Shown: in pieces, positions 54,789 to 63,669 of the stretch
How positions within the stretch are numbered: position 1 is the first letter of the stretch
How the letters are laid out: every line of letters starts with the position of its first letter
Assembly: GCF_030816195.1 (NCBI RefSeq)
Contig: NZ_JAUSXS010000001.1
Coordinates: 5,603,501 to 5,667,500, forward strand
DNA from: Pseudomonas sp. W4I3
Lineage (GTDB): Bacteria > Pseudomonadota > Gammaproteobacteria > Pseudomonadales > Pseudomonadaceae
Length of the DNA stretch: 64,000 nt
Direction: 5' to 3'
The notes under the pieces: model-generated
What the model saw: only the letters and a program-made list of their open reading frames with translations
Databases searched by the model: none
Told to the model about the DNA's origin: nothing
Made by a program: the position numbers and the translations under genes

Positions 54789-55253
54789 TTATTGCGCTGT
54801 TGGCCAGGGCAAAATCGGAATCGCCGTCACTGCGTTCTGTGGGCTGCCTTCGATCAGGCGGTCGCTGTAGACCAGGTACACCAGCGTATTACGCTTCTTG
54901 TCGAGGAAACGTACCACCTGCATGGTCTTGAATACCAAGGAAGTGCGCTCCTTGAACACTTCGTCGCCGTCCTTGAGTTCGCCCTTGAAGTGGATCGGGC
55001 CAACCTGGCGGCAGGCAATCGAAGCCTCGGCGCGATCTTCGGCCAGGCCCAGGCCGCCTTTCACGCCGCCGGTCTTGGCGCGCGACAGGTAACACGTCAC
55101 GCCGTCGACCTTGGGGTCATCGAAGGCTTCGACCACGATCCGGTCGTTGGGGCCGACAAACTTGAACACTGTCGAGACCTGGCCGATCTCTTCGGCCGAG
55201 GCCAGCAGTGGCATGGCCAGTAGCAGGCCGAGCAATCCCTTCATGATGCGCAT
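54789..55253 (-). CDS. creA: CreA family protein
   Basis: A 154-residue protein with a signal peptide (ending LLASA) and the CreA pattern: FKFVGPNDRIVVEAFDDPKVDGVTC, then CRQVGPI and LVYLVYSDRLIEGSP. It is exported; the function is unknown. AAGGAA precedes the start. It lies 15 bp after proB, so it may be co-transcribed. Confidence 0.92.
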   Translation of the reverse strand: MRIMKGLLGLLLAMPLLASAEEIGQVSTVFKFVGPNDRIVVEAFDDPKVDGVTCYLSRAKTGGVKGGLGLAEDRAEASIACRQVGPIHFKGELKDGDEVFKERTSLVFKTMQVVRFLDKKRNTLVYLVYSDRLIEGSPQNAVTAIPILPWPTAQ

Positions 55254-55268
55254 CGTGTATTCCTTTGG

Positions 55269-56390
55269 TTAAACCAGGATCAGGTTGTCGCGGTGAACCA
55301 GTTCCGGTTCGGCCATATAACCCAATAGACCGACAATCGCGTCAGACGACTGCCCGATGATTTTCTGCGCCTCAAGGGCACTGTAGTTGGCCAGACCGCG
55401 AGCGATCTCACGACCATCCGGTGCCACGCACACCACCATTTCGCCACGGCGGAAGCTGCCTTGCACCAACTTGACGCCCACCGGCAGCAAGCTCTTATTG
55501 CCCTGGGACAACGCCGACACAGCACCCGCGTCGAGCACCAGAGTGCCACGGGTTTGCAGGTGCCCGGCCAGCCACTGCTTGCGCGCCGCCAGCATACCGC
55601 GCTCCGGCGACAACAGCGTGCCGATGCGCTCTCCGGCCTTGAGACGGTCCAACACGCGCTCCAGGCGCCCGCCGACGATGATGGTATGGGCACCCGAACG
55701 CGCAGCCAGGCGAGCGGCGCGCAGCTTGGTCTGCATGCCGCCACGACCCAATGCACCACCGACGCTGCCGGCCACGGCGTCCAGCGCCGGGTCATCAGCA
55801 CGGGCTTCGTAGATCAACTGGGCGTCGGGGTTGTTGCGCGGGTCGGCGTCGAACATGCCGTCGCGATCGGTGAGGATCACCAGCAGGTCGGCTTCCACCA
55901 GGTTGGCCACCAGCGCGGCAAGGGTGTCGTTGTCGCCGAAACGGATTTCGTCGGTGACCACGGTATCGTTCTCGTTGATCACCGGGATGACCTTGAGCTC
56001 CACCAGTGCGCGCAGGGTGCTGCGGGCGTTGAGGTAGCGCTTGCGGTCGGACAGGTCGTCGTGGGTCAGCAGGATCTGCGCCGTGTGGCGGCCGTGCTCG
56101 GCAAAGCTCGATTCCCAGGCTTGCACCAGGCCCATCTGGCCGATGGCGGCGGCGGCTTGCAGTTCGTGCATCGCGCTGGGTCGCGCGGTCCAGCCGAGGC
56201 GGCTCATTCCGGCAGCCACTGCCCCGGACGAGACCAGCACCAACTCGACACCGGCCTCATGCAAGGCCACCATCTGCTCGACCCAGACGCTCATGGCTGC
56301 GCGATCCAGACCCTTGCCATCCGCCGTCAGCAATGCGCTGCCGATCTTTACGACCCAGCGCTGCGCGCCTGTCACTTTGCTCCGCATCAT
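55269..56390 (-). CDS. proB: Glutamate 5-kinase
   Basis: A 373-residue enzyme for the first step of proline synthesis, phosphorylating glutamate. An amino-acid kinase domain is at about 10-260 (KIGSALL, LVSSGAVAAGM, NDTVVTDEIRFGDND, GGALGRGGMQTKLRAARLA) and a PUA domain follows. The start is one of two adjacent ATGs after AAGG. Downstream of obg, as in other pseudomonads. Confidence 0.95.
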   Translation of the reverse strand: MMRSKVTGAQRWVVKIGSALLTADGKGLDRAAMSVWVEQMVALHEAGVELVLVSSGAVAAGMSRLGWTARPSAMHELQAAAAIGQMGLVQAWESSFAEHGRHTAQILLTHDDLSDRKRYLNARSTLRALVELKVIPVINENDTVVTDEIRFGDNDTLAALVANLVEADLLVILTDRDGMFDADPRNNPDAQLIYEARADDPALDAVAGSVGGALGRGGMQTKLRAARLAARSGAHTIIVGGRLERVLDRLKAGERIGTLLSPERGMLAARKQWLAGHLQTRGTLVLDAGAVSALSQGNKSLLPVGVKLVQGSFRRGEMVVCVAPDGREIARGLANYSALEAQKIIGQSSDAIVGLLGYMAEPELVHRDNLILV

Positions 56391-56496
56391 CTTCAACCTT
56401 AGAGTGAGGGCCGCGCGACCCAGCGCCGCCCATAACGTTATACCCGGATACCAAAACGCCGCTCCAGGGAGCGGCGTTCAAGTTTATCGCAACGAA

Positions 56497-57720
56497 TCAG
56501 TCGCGCACGTAAATGATTTCCGGACCGTCTTCATCATCCACGTCTTCTTCGTCCCAGTCATCGTCGCCGATGTCATGGACCGACTTCACGCCGCTGCGAC
56601 GCAGGGCACGCTGGTCGTCCAAGGCCTGCAGCTGGGCGCGGGCTTCGTCTTCGATCTGCTGGTCGAGCTCGGCCAGTTCTGCCTTGAATACCGGGTCGGC
56701 CGCCAAGCGGTCGGCACGGTCTTCGAGGTAGCGCATGATGTCGCGGGTCAGGCGCTCAGTGCCTTCTTTGGCGATGGCCGAGATCACGTAGATCGGACCT
56801 TCCCACTCCAGGCGATCGACGATTTCCTTGACGCGCTCTTCGTGCTCTTCCTCAAGGATCTGGTCGCACTTGTTCAGCACCAGCCAACGATCACGCTCGG
56901 CCAGGGCCGGGCTGAACTTGGTGAGCTCGCTGACGATCACTTCGGCGGCGTCCGCGGCATTGGTTTCATCCAGTGGCGCCATGTCGACGAGGTGCAGCAG
57001 CAAACGGGTACGCGACAAGTGCTTGAGGAAGCGAATCCCCAGACCCGCGCCATCGGAAGCACCTTCGATCAGGCCGGGAATGTCGGCAATCACGAAGCTT
57101 TTCCAACGGTCGACGCTGACCACGCCCAGGTTTGGCACCAGGGTGGTAAACGGGTAGTCGGCGACTTTCGGCTTGGCGGCCGAGACCGAGCGGATGAAGG
57201 TACTTTTGCCGGCGTTCGGCAAGCCCAACAGGCCGACGTCAGCGAGTACTTTCATTTCCAGCTTGAGGTCACGCTGCTCGCCCGGCTTGCCCGGCGTGGT
57301 CTGGCGTGGCGCACGGTTGGTACTGGACTTGAATCGGGTGTTACCCAGACCGTGCCAGCCGCCCTGCACAACCATCAGCTTCTGGCCGGCCTTGGTCAGG
57401 TCGCCGATCACTTCCTGGGTGGCGGAGTCGATGATCGTGGTGCCGACCGGTACGCGCAGTACCAGGTCTTCACCTTTCTTGCCGGTGCAGTCGGTGCTGC
57501 CGCCGTTGGAGCCACGCTCGGCATCGAAGTGCCGGGTGTAACGGTAGTCGACCAGGGTGTTGAGGTTCTCGTCGGCCATCATGTAGATGGAACCGCCGTC
57601 ACCGCCGTCACCGCCGTTGGGGCCACCGTTTTCGATGAATTTTTCGCGACGGAAACTCATGCAACCGTTACCGCCGTCGCCTGCTTTTACTCGGATGGAA
57701 ACTTCATCAACAAACTTCAT
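56497..57720 (-). CDS. obg: Obg-family ribosome-associated GTPase
   Basis: A 407-residue essential GTPase (CgtA/ObgE) acting in 50S assembly. The Gly-rich Obg domain is at about 1-158 (GGDGGDGGSIY), the G domain has GLPNAGKST and NKCD, and the C-terminus is acidic (DDDWDEEDVDDEDG). It lies behind rplU-rpmA, with a terminator between. Confidence 0.96.
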   Translation of the reverse strand: MKFVDEVSIRVKAGDGGNGCMSFRREKFIENGGPNGGDGGDGGSIYMMADENLNTLVDYRYTRHFDAERGSNGGSTDCTGKKGEDLVLRVPVGTTIIDSATQEVIGDLTKAGQKLMVVQGGWHGLGNTRFKSSTNRAPRQTTPGKPGEQRDLKLEMKVLADVGLLGLPNAGKSTFIRSVSAAKPKVADYPFTTLVPNLGVVSVDRWKSFVIADIPGLIEGASDGAGLGIRFLKHLSRTRLLLHLVDMAPLDETNAADAAEVIVSELTKFSPALAERDRWLVLNKCDQILEEEHEERVKEIVDRLEWEGPIYVISAIAKEGTERLTRDIMRYLEDRADRLAADPVFKAELAELDQQIEDEARAQLQALDDQRALRRSGVKSVHDIGDDDWDEEDVDDEDGPEIIYVRD

Positions 57721-57870
57721 AACAAAACGCCTCTCGCCGCACGGACGAGCTTAAGAAACCAAGACATAAGACTCTTGCAAAAATGAGCGCAGCGACCTCA
57801 AGCAACGACCGCAAATCCTGCTGCCCTCGCCCATGACGAACAGCTTTGCAAGAGACTCACTCCACAAACG

Positions 57871-57900
57871 AAAAAGCCCCGTCGCAAGACAGGGCTTTTC
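57871..57900 (-). terminator. Terminator behind rpmA
   Basis: AAAAGCCC and GGGCTTTT form a stem with loop CGTCGCAAGACA, 15 bp after the rpmA stop on the minus strand. Confidence 0.8.
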
Positions 57901-57914
57901 CAGCGATCTCGCAA

Positions 57915-58172
57915 TTAAGCTGCGACAACGCTCACGTAACGGCGGTTGAACGCGCCCTTTACTTCGAACTTGATCACGCCTTCGATTTTAGCGAAGAGGG
58001 TGTGATCTTTACCCATGCCAACACCGTAACCGGCGTGGAATTGGGTGCCGCGCTGACGCACGATGATGTTGCCCGGAATGATTTTCTGGCCGCCATACAT
58101 CTTCACGCCAAGGCGTTTGGCTTCTGAGTCGCGACCGTTACGGGTACTACCACCAGCTTTTTTGTGTGCCAT
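57915..58172 (-). CDS. rpmA: 50S ribosomal protein L27
   Basis: An 85-residue ribosomal protein starting MAHKKAGGSTRNGRDSEAKR with the basic N-terminal arm that reaches the peptidyl-transferase centre. AGGAG precedes the start. It follows rplU by 34 bp in the same operon. Confidence 0.97.
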   Translation of the reverse strand: MAHKKAGGSTRNGRDSEAKRLGVKMYGGQKIIPGNIIVRQRGTQFHAGYGVGMGKDHTLFAKIEGVIKFEVKGAFNRRYVSVVAA

Positions 58173-58206
58173 GAGTCAATTCTCCTAGTGAGGAATTAGG
58201 CTGAAA

Positions 58207-58521
58207 TTAAGCCTGAATACCGGTGATTTTGATCTCGGTGTACCACTGGCGGTGGCCCATACGCTTCATGTGGTGCTTACGACGACGGAACTTGATGATG
58301 CGGACTTTATCGTGACGACCTTGGGAGATCACTTCAGCCACAACGGTAGCGCCAGCAACAACTGGAGCGCCGATGTTCACGTCATCGCCATTGGCGACCA
58401 ACAGAACGCGATCAAAAGTAACGGATTCGCCGGTAGCGATTTCCAGTTTTTCGATCTTCAGGTATTCACCTGGGGCGACCTTGTATTGCTTGCCACCAGT
58501 AACAATTACTGCGTACGACAT
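58207..58521 (-). CDS. rplU: 50S ribosomal protein L21
   Basis: A 104-residue ribosomal protein starting MSYAVIVTGGKQYKVAPGEY, with the C-terminal KFRRRKHHMKRMGHRQWYTE signature. GGAG precedes the ATG at 58521. The open frame continuing upstream is not coding. It is first of the rplU-rpmA operon, divergent from ispB. Confidence 0.97.
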   Translation of the reverse strand: MSYAVIVTGGKQYKVAPGEYLKIEKLEIATGESVTFDRVLLVANGDDVNIGAPVVAGATVVAEVISQGRHDKVRIIKFRRRKHHMKRMGHRQWYTEIKITGIQA

Positions 58522-58760
58522 GGTATTTCTCCGATAATCCTGCTCACCCAGCTCTTTATAAGAAGAGGTATTGGCTGGCATGGCTGCATGGGATGGACGT
58601 CCCGAATGCAATTGCGTAAGGCAGGTGCTGCCCAGGAAGTTCAGGGTGCGCGATTGTACGCAAGCAACAGAAGTGTTGCAAGAGGCCGTCCATCGCGCCT
58701 TGACACCCAGAGACATGGGTCCTAGCATGCCGCGCAACCCTTCTGGAGCGACTGTCGCTG

Positions 58761-59729
58761 ATGCAACCCCAAGCTTTCTACCGCGCGGTCGCGGACGATT
58801 TTAGCGCCGTCGACGGCATCATCAAGCAGCAGCTGACGTCTAAAGTGCCGCTGGTCTCCAAAATTGGCGACTACATTACGTCGGCGGGCGGCAAGCGCCT
58901 GCGTCCTTTATTAGTGTTGCTGTGTGGCAAGGCCCTGGGCCGCGAAGGCGATGACCTGCGCCTGCTGGCGGCCACCATCGAATTCCTGCACACCGCCACC
59001 CTGCTGCACGACGACGTGGTCGATATGTCTGGCATGCGCCGTGGTCGCGAGACCGCCAACGCCATGTGGGGCAACGCCCCGAGTGTGCTGGTGGGCGACT
59101 TCCTGTACTCGCGCTCGTTTGAAATGATGGTCGAGCTGGGCTCGATGCCCGTGATGAAAATCCTTTCACAGGCCACGCGCATCATCGCCGAAGGCGAAGT
59201 GCTGCAGCTGTCGAAGGTGCGCGACGCCAGCACCACCGAAGAAACCTACATGGAAGTGATTCGCGGCAAGACTGCGATGCTCTTCGAAGCCTCCACCCAC
59301 AGCGCCGCTGCGTTGTGTGGAGCAAGCGCCGAACAGGCCGAAGCCCTGCGCACCTTTGGCGACCACCTGGGTGTGGCGTTCCAACTGGTGGACGACCTGC
59401 TCGACTACCGTGGCGACGCCGAGACCCTGGGCAAGAACGTCGGTGACGATCTGGCCGAGGGCAAGCCGACCTTGCCGCTGATCTACACCATGCGCGAAGG
59501 CACGCCGGAACAGGCTGCACTGGTGCGCAAGGCGATCCAGAAAGGCGGCATCGAAGACCTGGAAAGTATCCGTGCTGCCGTGGAAGCCTCGGGCTCCCTG
59601 GAATACACCGCCCAATTGGCACGTGACTACGTGGCCCGCGCAATCAAATGCCTGGAAGCCCTGCCAGCCAGTGAATACCGGGACGCCCTGGTCGAACTGA
59701 GCGAGTTTGCGGTCGCCCGTACACACTAA
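58761..59729 (+). CDS. ispB: Octaprenyl diphosphate synthase
   Basis: A 322-residue long-chain polyprenyl synthase giving the ubiquinone side chain. The two Asp-rich motifs are LLHDDVVDMSGMRRG and QLVDDLLDYRGD. Length and the position opposite rplU match other Pseudomonas. Fluorescent pseudomonads use Q-9, so a solanesyl (nonaprenyl) product is possible. Confidence 0.94.
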   Translation: MQPQAFYRAVADDFSAVDGIIKQQLTSKVPLVSKIGDYITSAGGKRLRPLLVLLCGKALGREGDDLRLLAATIEFLHTATLLHDDVVDMSGMRRGRETANAMWGNAPSVLVGDFLYSRSFEMMVELGSMPVMKILSQATRIIAEGEVLQLSKVRDASTTEETYMEVIRGKTAMLFEASTHSAAALCGASAEQAEALRTFGDHLGVAFQLVDDLLDYRGDAETLGKNVGDDLAEGKPTLPLIYTMREGTPEQAALVRKAIQKGGIEDLESIRAAVEASGSLEYTAQLARDYVARAIKCLEALPASEYRDALVELSEFAVARTH

Positions 59730-59750
59730 AGCACCATCGCCGCAAAACAA

Positions 59751-59840
59751 TGTGGGAGGGGGCTTGCTCCCGATAGCAGAGTGTCAGCCAATGGATAAGT
59801 TGGCTGCTGCACCGCCATCGGGAGCAAGCCCCCTCCCACA
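59751..59840. repeat. REPIN
   Basis: TGTGGGAGGGGGCTTGCTCCCGATAG-type arm and its inverted partner around a 40-bp centre, between ispB and yjdM. Confidence 0.87.
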
Positions 59841-59921
59841 TTTGGATTCATACAACCTGCCAGACCACAAACCCCTATATAATGTGCGACTTTTAGCCAT
59901 CCCGACTTTCAAGGAGCTTTA

Positions 59922-60263
59922 GTGAGCACATTGCCACCCTGCCCGAAATGCAATTCCGAATACACCTACGAAGACGGGGCCCAACTGGTCTGCCCGGAAT
60001 GCGCCCATGAGTGGTCCGCCAATGGCGAAGCCGACGTGGCCGGCGATGAAACCGTGAAGAAAGACTCCGTGGGCAACGTCCTGCAGGACGGCGACACCAT
60101 CACCGTGATCAAGGACCTCAAGGTCAAGGGCACTTCACTGGTGGTGAAGGTCGGCACCAAGGTCAAGAATATCCGCCTGTGCGACGGCGACCACGATATC
60201 GATTGCAAGATCGACGGCATCGGCCCGATGAAACTCAAGTCCGAGTTCGTGCGTAAAGTCTGA
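59922..60263 (+). CDS. yjdM: YjdM/PhnA-family zinc-ribbon protein
   Basis: A 113-residue protein with an N-terminal zinc ribbon (CPKCNSEYTYEDGAQLVCPEC) and a beta-barrel-like C-terminal part (DGDTITVIKDLKVKG). It starts with GTG after a strong AAGGAG. Earlier called PhnA in E. coli, although it has no proven role in phosphonate use. Confidence 0.9.
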   Translation: MSTLPPCPKCNSEYTYEDGAQLVCPECAHEWSANGEADVAGDETVKKDSVGNVLQDGDTITVIKDLKVKGTSLVVKVGTKVKNIRLCDGDHDIDCKIDGIGPMKLKSEFVRKV

Positions 60264-60381
60264 TCTTATTGCATTCCATCCCACGCCCGCCGTGGGATGG
60301 CGTTTCGCCCTCTTGATTGACCCATCGCAATCGTCGCCCAGAAAATATCGGAAACCGCCAATAGGCACTTGCTATTCAACG

Positions 60382-60400
60382 AATAAGAATTATTCTCATT
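60382..60400 (+). promoter_or_regulatory. Fur box upstream of the small gene at 60424
   Basis: AATAAGAAT-T-ATTCTCATT is a 9-1-9 inverted repeat with one mismatch and matches the GATAATGATAATCATTATC consensus well. It lies 24 bp before the ATG, where bound Fur would block the promoter or start. Confidence 0.75.
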
Positions 60401-60423
60401 GAAACTCATCAAGGAGAACGACC

Positions 60424-60681
60424 ATGACTTATTTGATAGACGCCTGGCTGGACCGTCCACACCCCTACCTGCGGATCCTGCATCGGGAAACCGGTGAAGT
60501 GTGTGCTGTGCTGGAAGAAGAAGCGCTGAGTGAACTGCAGGACCAAGGCGATCTGGATGTGAATGGCCTGAGCTCGAGCGAACCCGGCGTGCTGAAGGAA
60601 GTGGTGCGTAACTTGTTTCTATTCTGCTACGCCCGAGCGTTGCGCCCGGCGACGGAGCTCCATGGCAAGTTTCATCCATGA
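60424..60681 (+). CDS. Small conserved protein, probably iron-regulated (PA4570-like)
   Basis: An 85-residue soluble acidic protein (MTYLIDAWLDRPHPYLRILH at the start) corresponding by place and sequence to the gene next to ispB in P. aeruginosa, PA4570, which I recall as iron-starvation induced. AAGGAG precedes the ATG. The clear Fur box in front supports iron repression. Function is unknown. Confidence 0.8.
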   Translation: MTYLIDAWLDRPHPYLRILHRETGEVCAVLEEEALSELQDQGDLDVNGLSSSEPGVLKEVVRNLFLFCYARALRPATELHGKFHP

Positions 60682-60698
60682 GCAAAGCTGCAAAACCC

Positions 60699-60800
60699 TG
60701 TAGGAGCGAGCTTGCTCGCGAAGGCCGCATAAACAACGCGTTCATCCAGGATGCCCGCGTCATCGGTGACGTTTTTTTCGCGAGCAAGCTCACTCCTACA
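60699..60800. repeat. REPIN, TGTAGGA class
   Basis: TGTAGGAGCGAGCTTGCTCGCGA and TCGCGAGCAAGCTCACTCCTACA arms with one mismatch, around a 55-bp centre, between convergent small gene and fklB. Confidence 0.85.
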
Positions 60801-60818
60801 GATGATCAACAGCAGGTC

Positions 60819-61436
60819 TTACAGAACGTCGAGCAGCTCGACGTCGAATACCAGAACGCTGTGCGGCGGGATGCTGCCAACGCCTTGAGCGCCGTAAGCC
60901 AGTTCGCTCGGCACGTACAGGCGCCATTTGCTGCCGGCATTCATCAGTTGCAGGGCTTCGGTCCAGCCGGCGATTACGCCGCCAACCGGGAATTCTGCAG
61001 GCTGGCCGCGCTCGTAGGAGCTGTCGAATACCGTGCCGTCGATCAGTGTGCCGTGGTAATGAGTGCGCACTTGATCTTCACGGGTCGGCTTGGCGCCATC
61101 ACCGGCAGTCAGCACTTCAAATTGCAGGCCGGAAGCCAGGGTGGTGATGCCGTCACGCTTGGCGTTTTCAGCCAGGAATGCAAGACCGGCGCCCGCAGCA
61201 GCTTCAGCCTTGGCGGCCGCTTCAGCCTGCATGACTTCGCGGATCACCTTGAAGCTGGCAGCCATTTGCTCTTGGTCCACACGGCTTGGCTTACCGCCGA
61301 ACGCGTCGGTCAGGCCGGCCAGGATCGCGTCCAGGCTGACGCCCGGTGGTGGGTTGTCACGCAGTTGGTCGCCCAACTGACGGCCGATACCGTAGCTGAC
61401 GCGGGTTTCGTCGGTGGACAGATTAACTTCGGACAT
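60819..61436 (-). CDS. fklB: FKBP-type peptidyl-prolyl isomerase
   Basis: A 205-residue FkpA/FklB-type isomerase. A helical N-terminal dimerisation part (about 1-90, Ala-rich) is followed by the FKBP domain (VRTHYHGTLIDGTVFDSSYERG, then YVPSELAYGAQGVGSIPPHSVLVFDVELL). No signal peptide is seen, so it acts in the cytoplasm, as FklB. GGAG precedes the ATG at 61436; the long open frame upstream is not coding. Confidence 0.92.
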   Translation of the reverse strand: MSEVNLSTDETRVSYGIGRQLGDQLRDNPPPGVSLDAILAGLTDAFGGKPSRVDQEQMAASFKVIREVMQAEAAAKAEAAAGAGLAFLAENAKRDGITTLASGLQFEVLTAGDGAKPTREDQVRTHYHGTLIDGTVFDSSYERGQPAEFPVGGVIAGWTEALQLMNAGSKWRLYVPSELAYGAQGVGSIPPHSVLVFDVELLDVL

Positions 61437-61689
61437 GAAGAGGCTCCGCTGTAGGACAACGCGATTTTCCGCGCCATCCAAAACTAAAAGGGCCCGCAGA
61501 CTAGCACACAAGTCCGACACGTGATGAGCCCACCTTCCCATCCGCGCACTGCGCTGGCGCCCCCTTCGTCGCACCGGCAATAAAAGCATTTCAGATTCAC
61601 GCCCTGCCGCCGATACAGCGCTACACACTTTGGCTGGCCCCAACAACAACACCGTCCAGCAAACCGACATCACTCTTGCGGAGCATTCG

Positions 61690-63609
61690 ATGAACAGCTG
61701 GTTCGGCAACATCAGCGTCAACCTCAAACTGGGCCTGGGCTTCGGCCTGGTGCTTGTCCTCACCTCGATCCTGGCACTCACCGGCTGGAACAGCCTGGGC
61801 AGCCTGATCGACCGCAGCAACTGGATGAGCGACATCACCCAGCTCAACGCCTCGCTGACCAAGCTGCGCATCGTGCGTCTGCAATACATGCTGGCCAACG
61901 GCGATGAAGCCGTGGCGCAGAACGTACAGACCAGCCTTGATGCCTTCGCCGCCCAGCAACAGAAACTGCTGGACAGCTTCAAGAGCCCGGAAAACCTCAA
62001 GCTGCTCAACGAACAGAAAGCCGTCATTACCGCGTATCAGCAGTCCCTGAACAAGATGCGTGAGGCCTATCGCAACGGCAACGCTGCGCGCCAGGTCATG
62101 GGTGACAAAGCCGATGCCGCCAACGCACAAATCAATGCCCTGGACACCAGCGTGCAACAAATGCCGGAAAGCCCGGAGCGTTTCGCACAGTTCCAGGCCG
62201 TGACCAATGCCAAGGAAGAATTCATGCTGGCGCGCTATGAAGTGCGCGGTTACACCAACAACGTCAATGCAGAAACCGAAGCCCGCGCCGCTGCACAAAT
62301 CGAGAAAGCCATCGCCGGGTTGAAAAGCCTCAACGCCGTCTTCGGCATCAGCCAGCAAACCGCGCTGTCCTCGCTGGAAACTGCACTCGGCGCCTATCGC
62401 AGCGCCGTACAGAGCTACAAGGCCGCCAACGCCAACATCGTGACCGCCCGCGCTGAAATGACCACCCAAGGCACCGATATCGTCACCATCAGCGACAAGC
62501 TGTACGACATCCAGCTGGAACGCCGCGACGCCGAAAGCGCCCAGGCTCGCAGCCTGCAATTGATCAGCACGTTGCTCGCCCTGTTGGTCGGCATCATCGC
62601 GGCGCTGGTGATCACGCGCCAGATCACCCGTCCGCTGCAAGAGACCCTGGCCGTGGTTGAACGCATTGCCTCCGGCGATCTGAGCCATAACATCCAGGTC
62701 ACCCGCCGTGATGAGCTGGGTGTGCTGCAACAAGGCATTCAGCGCATGGGCACCACCTTGCGCGAGTTGATCAGCGGGATCCGTGATGGCGTGACCCAGA
62801 TCGCCAGCGCGGCCGAGGAGCTGTCAGCCGTTACCGAGCAGACCAGCGCCGGCGTCAACAGCCAGAAGATCGAGACCGACCAGGTCGCCACGGCGATGCA
62901 TGAAATGACCGCCACCGTGCAGGAAGTGGCGCGCAACGCCGAACAGGCTTCCCTGGCTGCAGCCGATGCCGATGGGCAGGCCCGTGCGGGTGACAAGGTG
63001 GTGGCCGAGGCCATCGCCCAGATCGAACGCCTGGCCGCTGAAGTGGCACGCTCCACCGACGCCATGGCGCACCTGCAGCAAGAGAGCAACAAGATCGGCA
63101 GCGTGATGGATGTGATCAAGGCCGTGGCCGAACAGACCAACCTGCTGGCCCTCAACGCCGCGATTGAAGCGGCGCGCGCTGGTGAAGCCGGACGCGGGTT
63201 CGCCGTGGTTGCCGACGAAGTGCGTGGCCTGGCCCAGCGCACACAGAAATCCACCGAGGAAATCGAAGGCCTGGTTGCCGGCTTGCAGAATGGTACCCAG
63301 CAGGTGGCCAATGTGATGAACAACAGCCGCAGCCTCACCGACAGCAGCGTGGAACTCACGCGCAAAGCCGGTGTGTCCTTGGAAAACATCACCCGCACGG
63401 TGTCGAACATCCAGTCGATGAACCAGCAGATCGCCGCCGCCGCCGAGCAGCAGAGCGCCGTGGCCGAAGAGATCAGCCGCAGCATTGTGAACGTACGCGA
63501 TGTGTCTGAGCAGACCGCTACGGCGAGTGACGAGACGGCCAAGTCCAGCGTGGAACTGGCGCGGCTGGGGAGCCAGTTGCAGCAGATGGTCAGCCATTTC
63601 CGGGTGTAA
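61690..63609 (+). CDS. Methyl-accepting chemotaxis protein
   Basis: A 639-residue chemoreceptor. TM1 is near 11-33, a helical ligand-binding region of about 250 residues follows (length fits an HBM-type bimodular sensor), TM2 is near 292-314, then HAMP and a long signalling domain with the hairpin tip AEQTNLLALNAAIEAARAGE. GGAG precedes the ATG at 61690. HBM receptors often sense organic acids, but no ligand can be named. Confidence 0.93.
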   Translation: MNSWFGNISVNLKLGLGFGLVLVLTSILALTGWNSLGSLIDRSNWMSDITQLNASLTKLRIVRLQYMLANGDEAVAQNVQTSLDAFAAQQQKLLDSFKSPENLKLLNEQKAVITAYQQSLNKMREAYRNGNAARQVMGDKADAANAQINALDTSVQQMPESPERFAQFQAVTNAKEEFMLARYEVRGYTNNVNAETEARAAAQIEKAIAGLKSLNAVFGISQQTALSSLETALGAYRSAVQSYKAANANIVTARAEMTTQGTDIVTISDKLYDIQLERRDAESAQARSLQLISTLLALLVGIIAALVITRQITRPLQETLAVVERIASGDLSHNIQVTRRDELGVLQQGIQRMGTTLRELISGIRDGVTQIASAAEELSAVTEQTSAGVNSQKIETDQVATAMHEMTATVQEVARNAEQASLAAADADGQARAGDKVVAEAIAQIERLAAEVARSTDAMAHLQQESNKIGSVMDVIKAVAEQTNLLALNAAIEAARAGEAGRGFAVVADEVRGLAQRTQKSTEEIEGLVAGLQNGTQQVANVMNNSRSLTDSSVELTRKAGVSLENITRTVSNIQSMNQQIAAAAEQQSAVAEEISRSIVNVRDVSEQTATASDETAKSSVELARLGSQLQQMVSHFRV

Positions 63610-63632
63610 CGAACTGCAAGCTCACCACAGAT

Positions 63633-63659
63633 ACAGCCCCGGTCACTGACCGGGGCTGT
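63633..63659. terminator. Bidirectional hairpin between MCP and VOC genes
   Basis: ACAGCCCCGGT and ACCGGGGCTGT pair around CACTG, between convergent genes. There is no long T-run, so its strength is uncertain. Confidence 0.6.
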
Positions 63660-63669
63660 CATCAATCAG

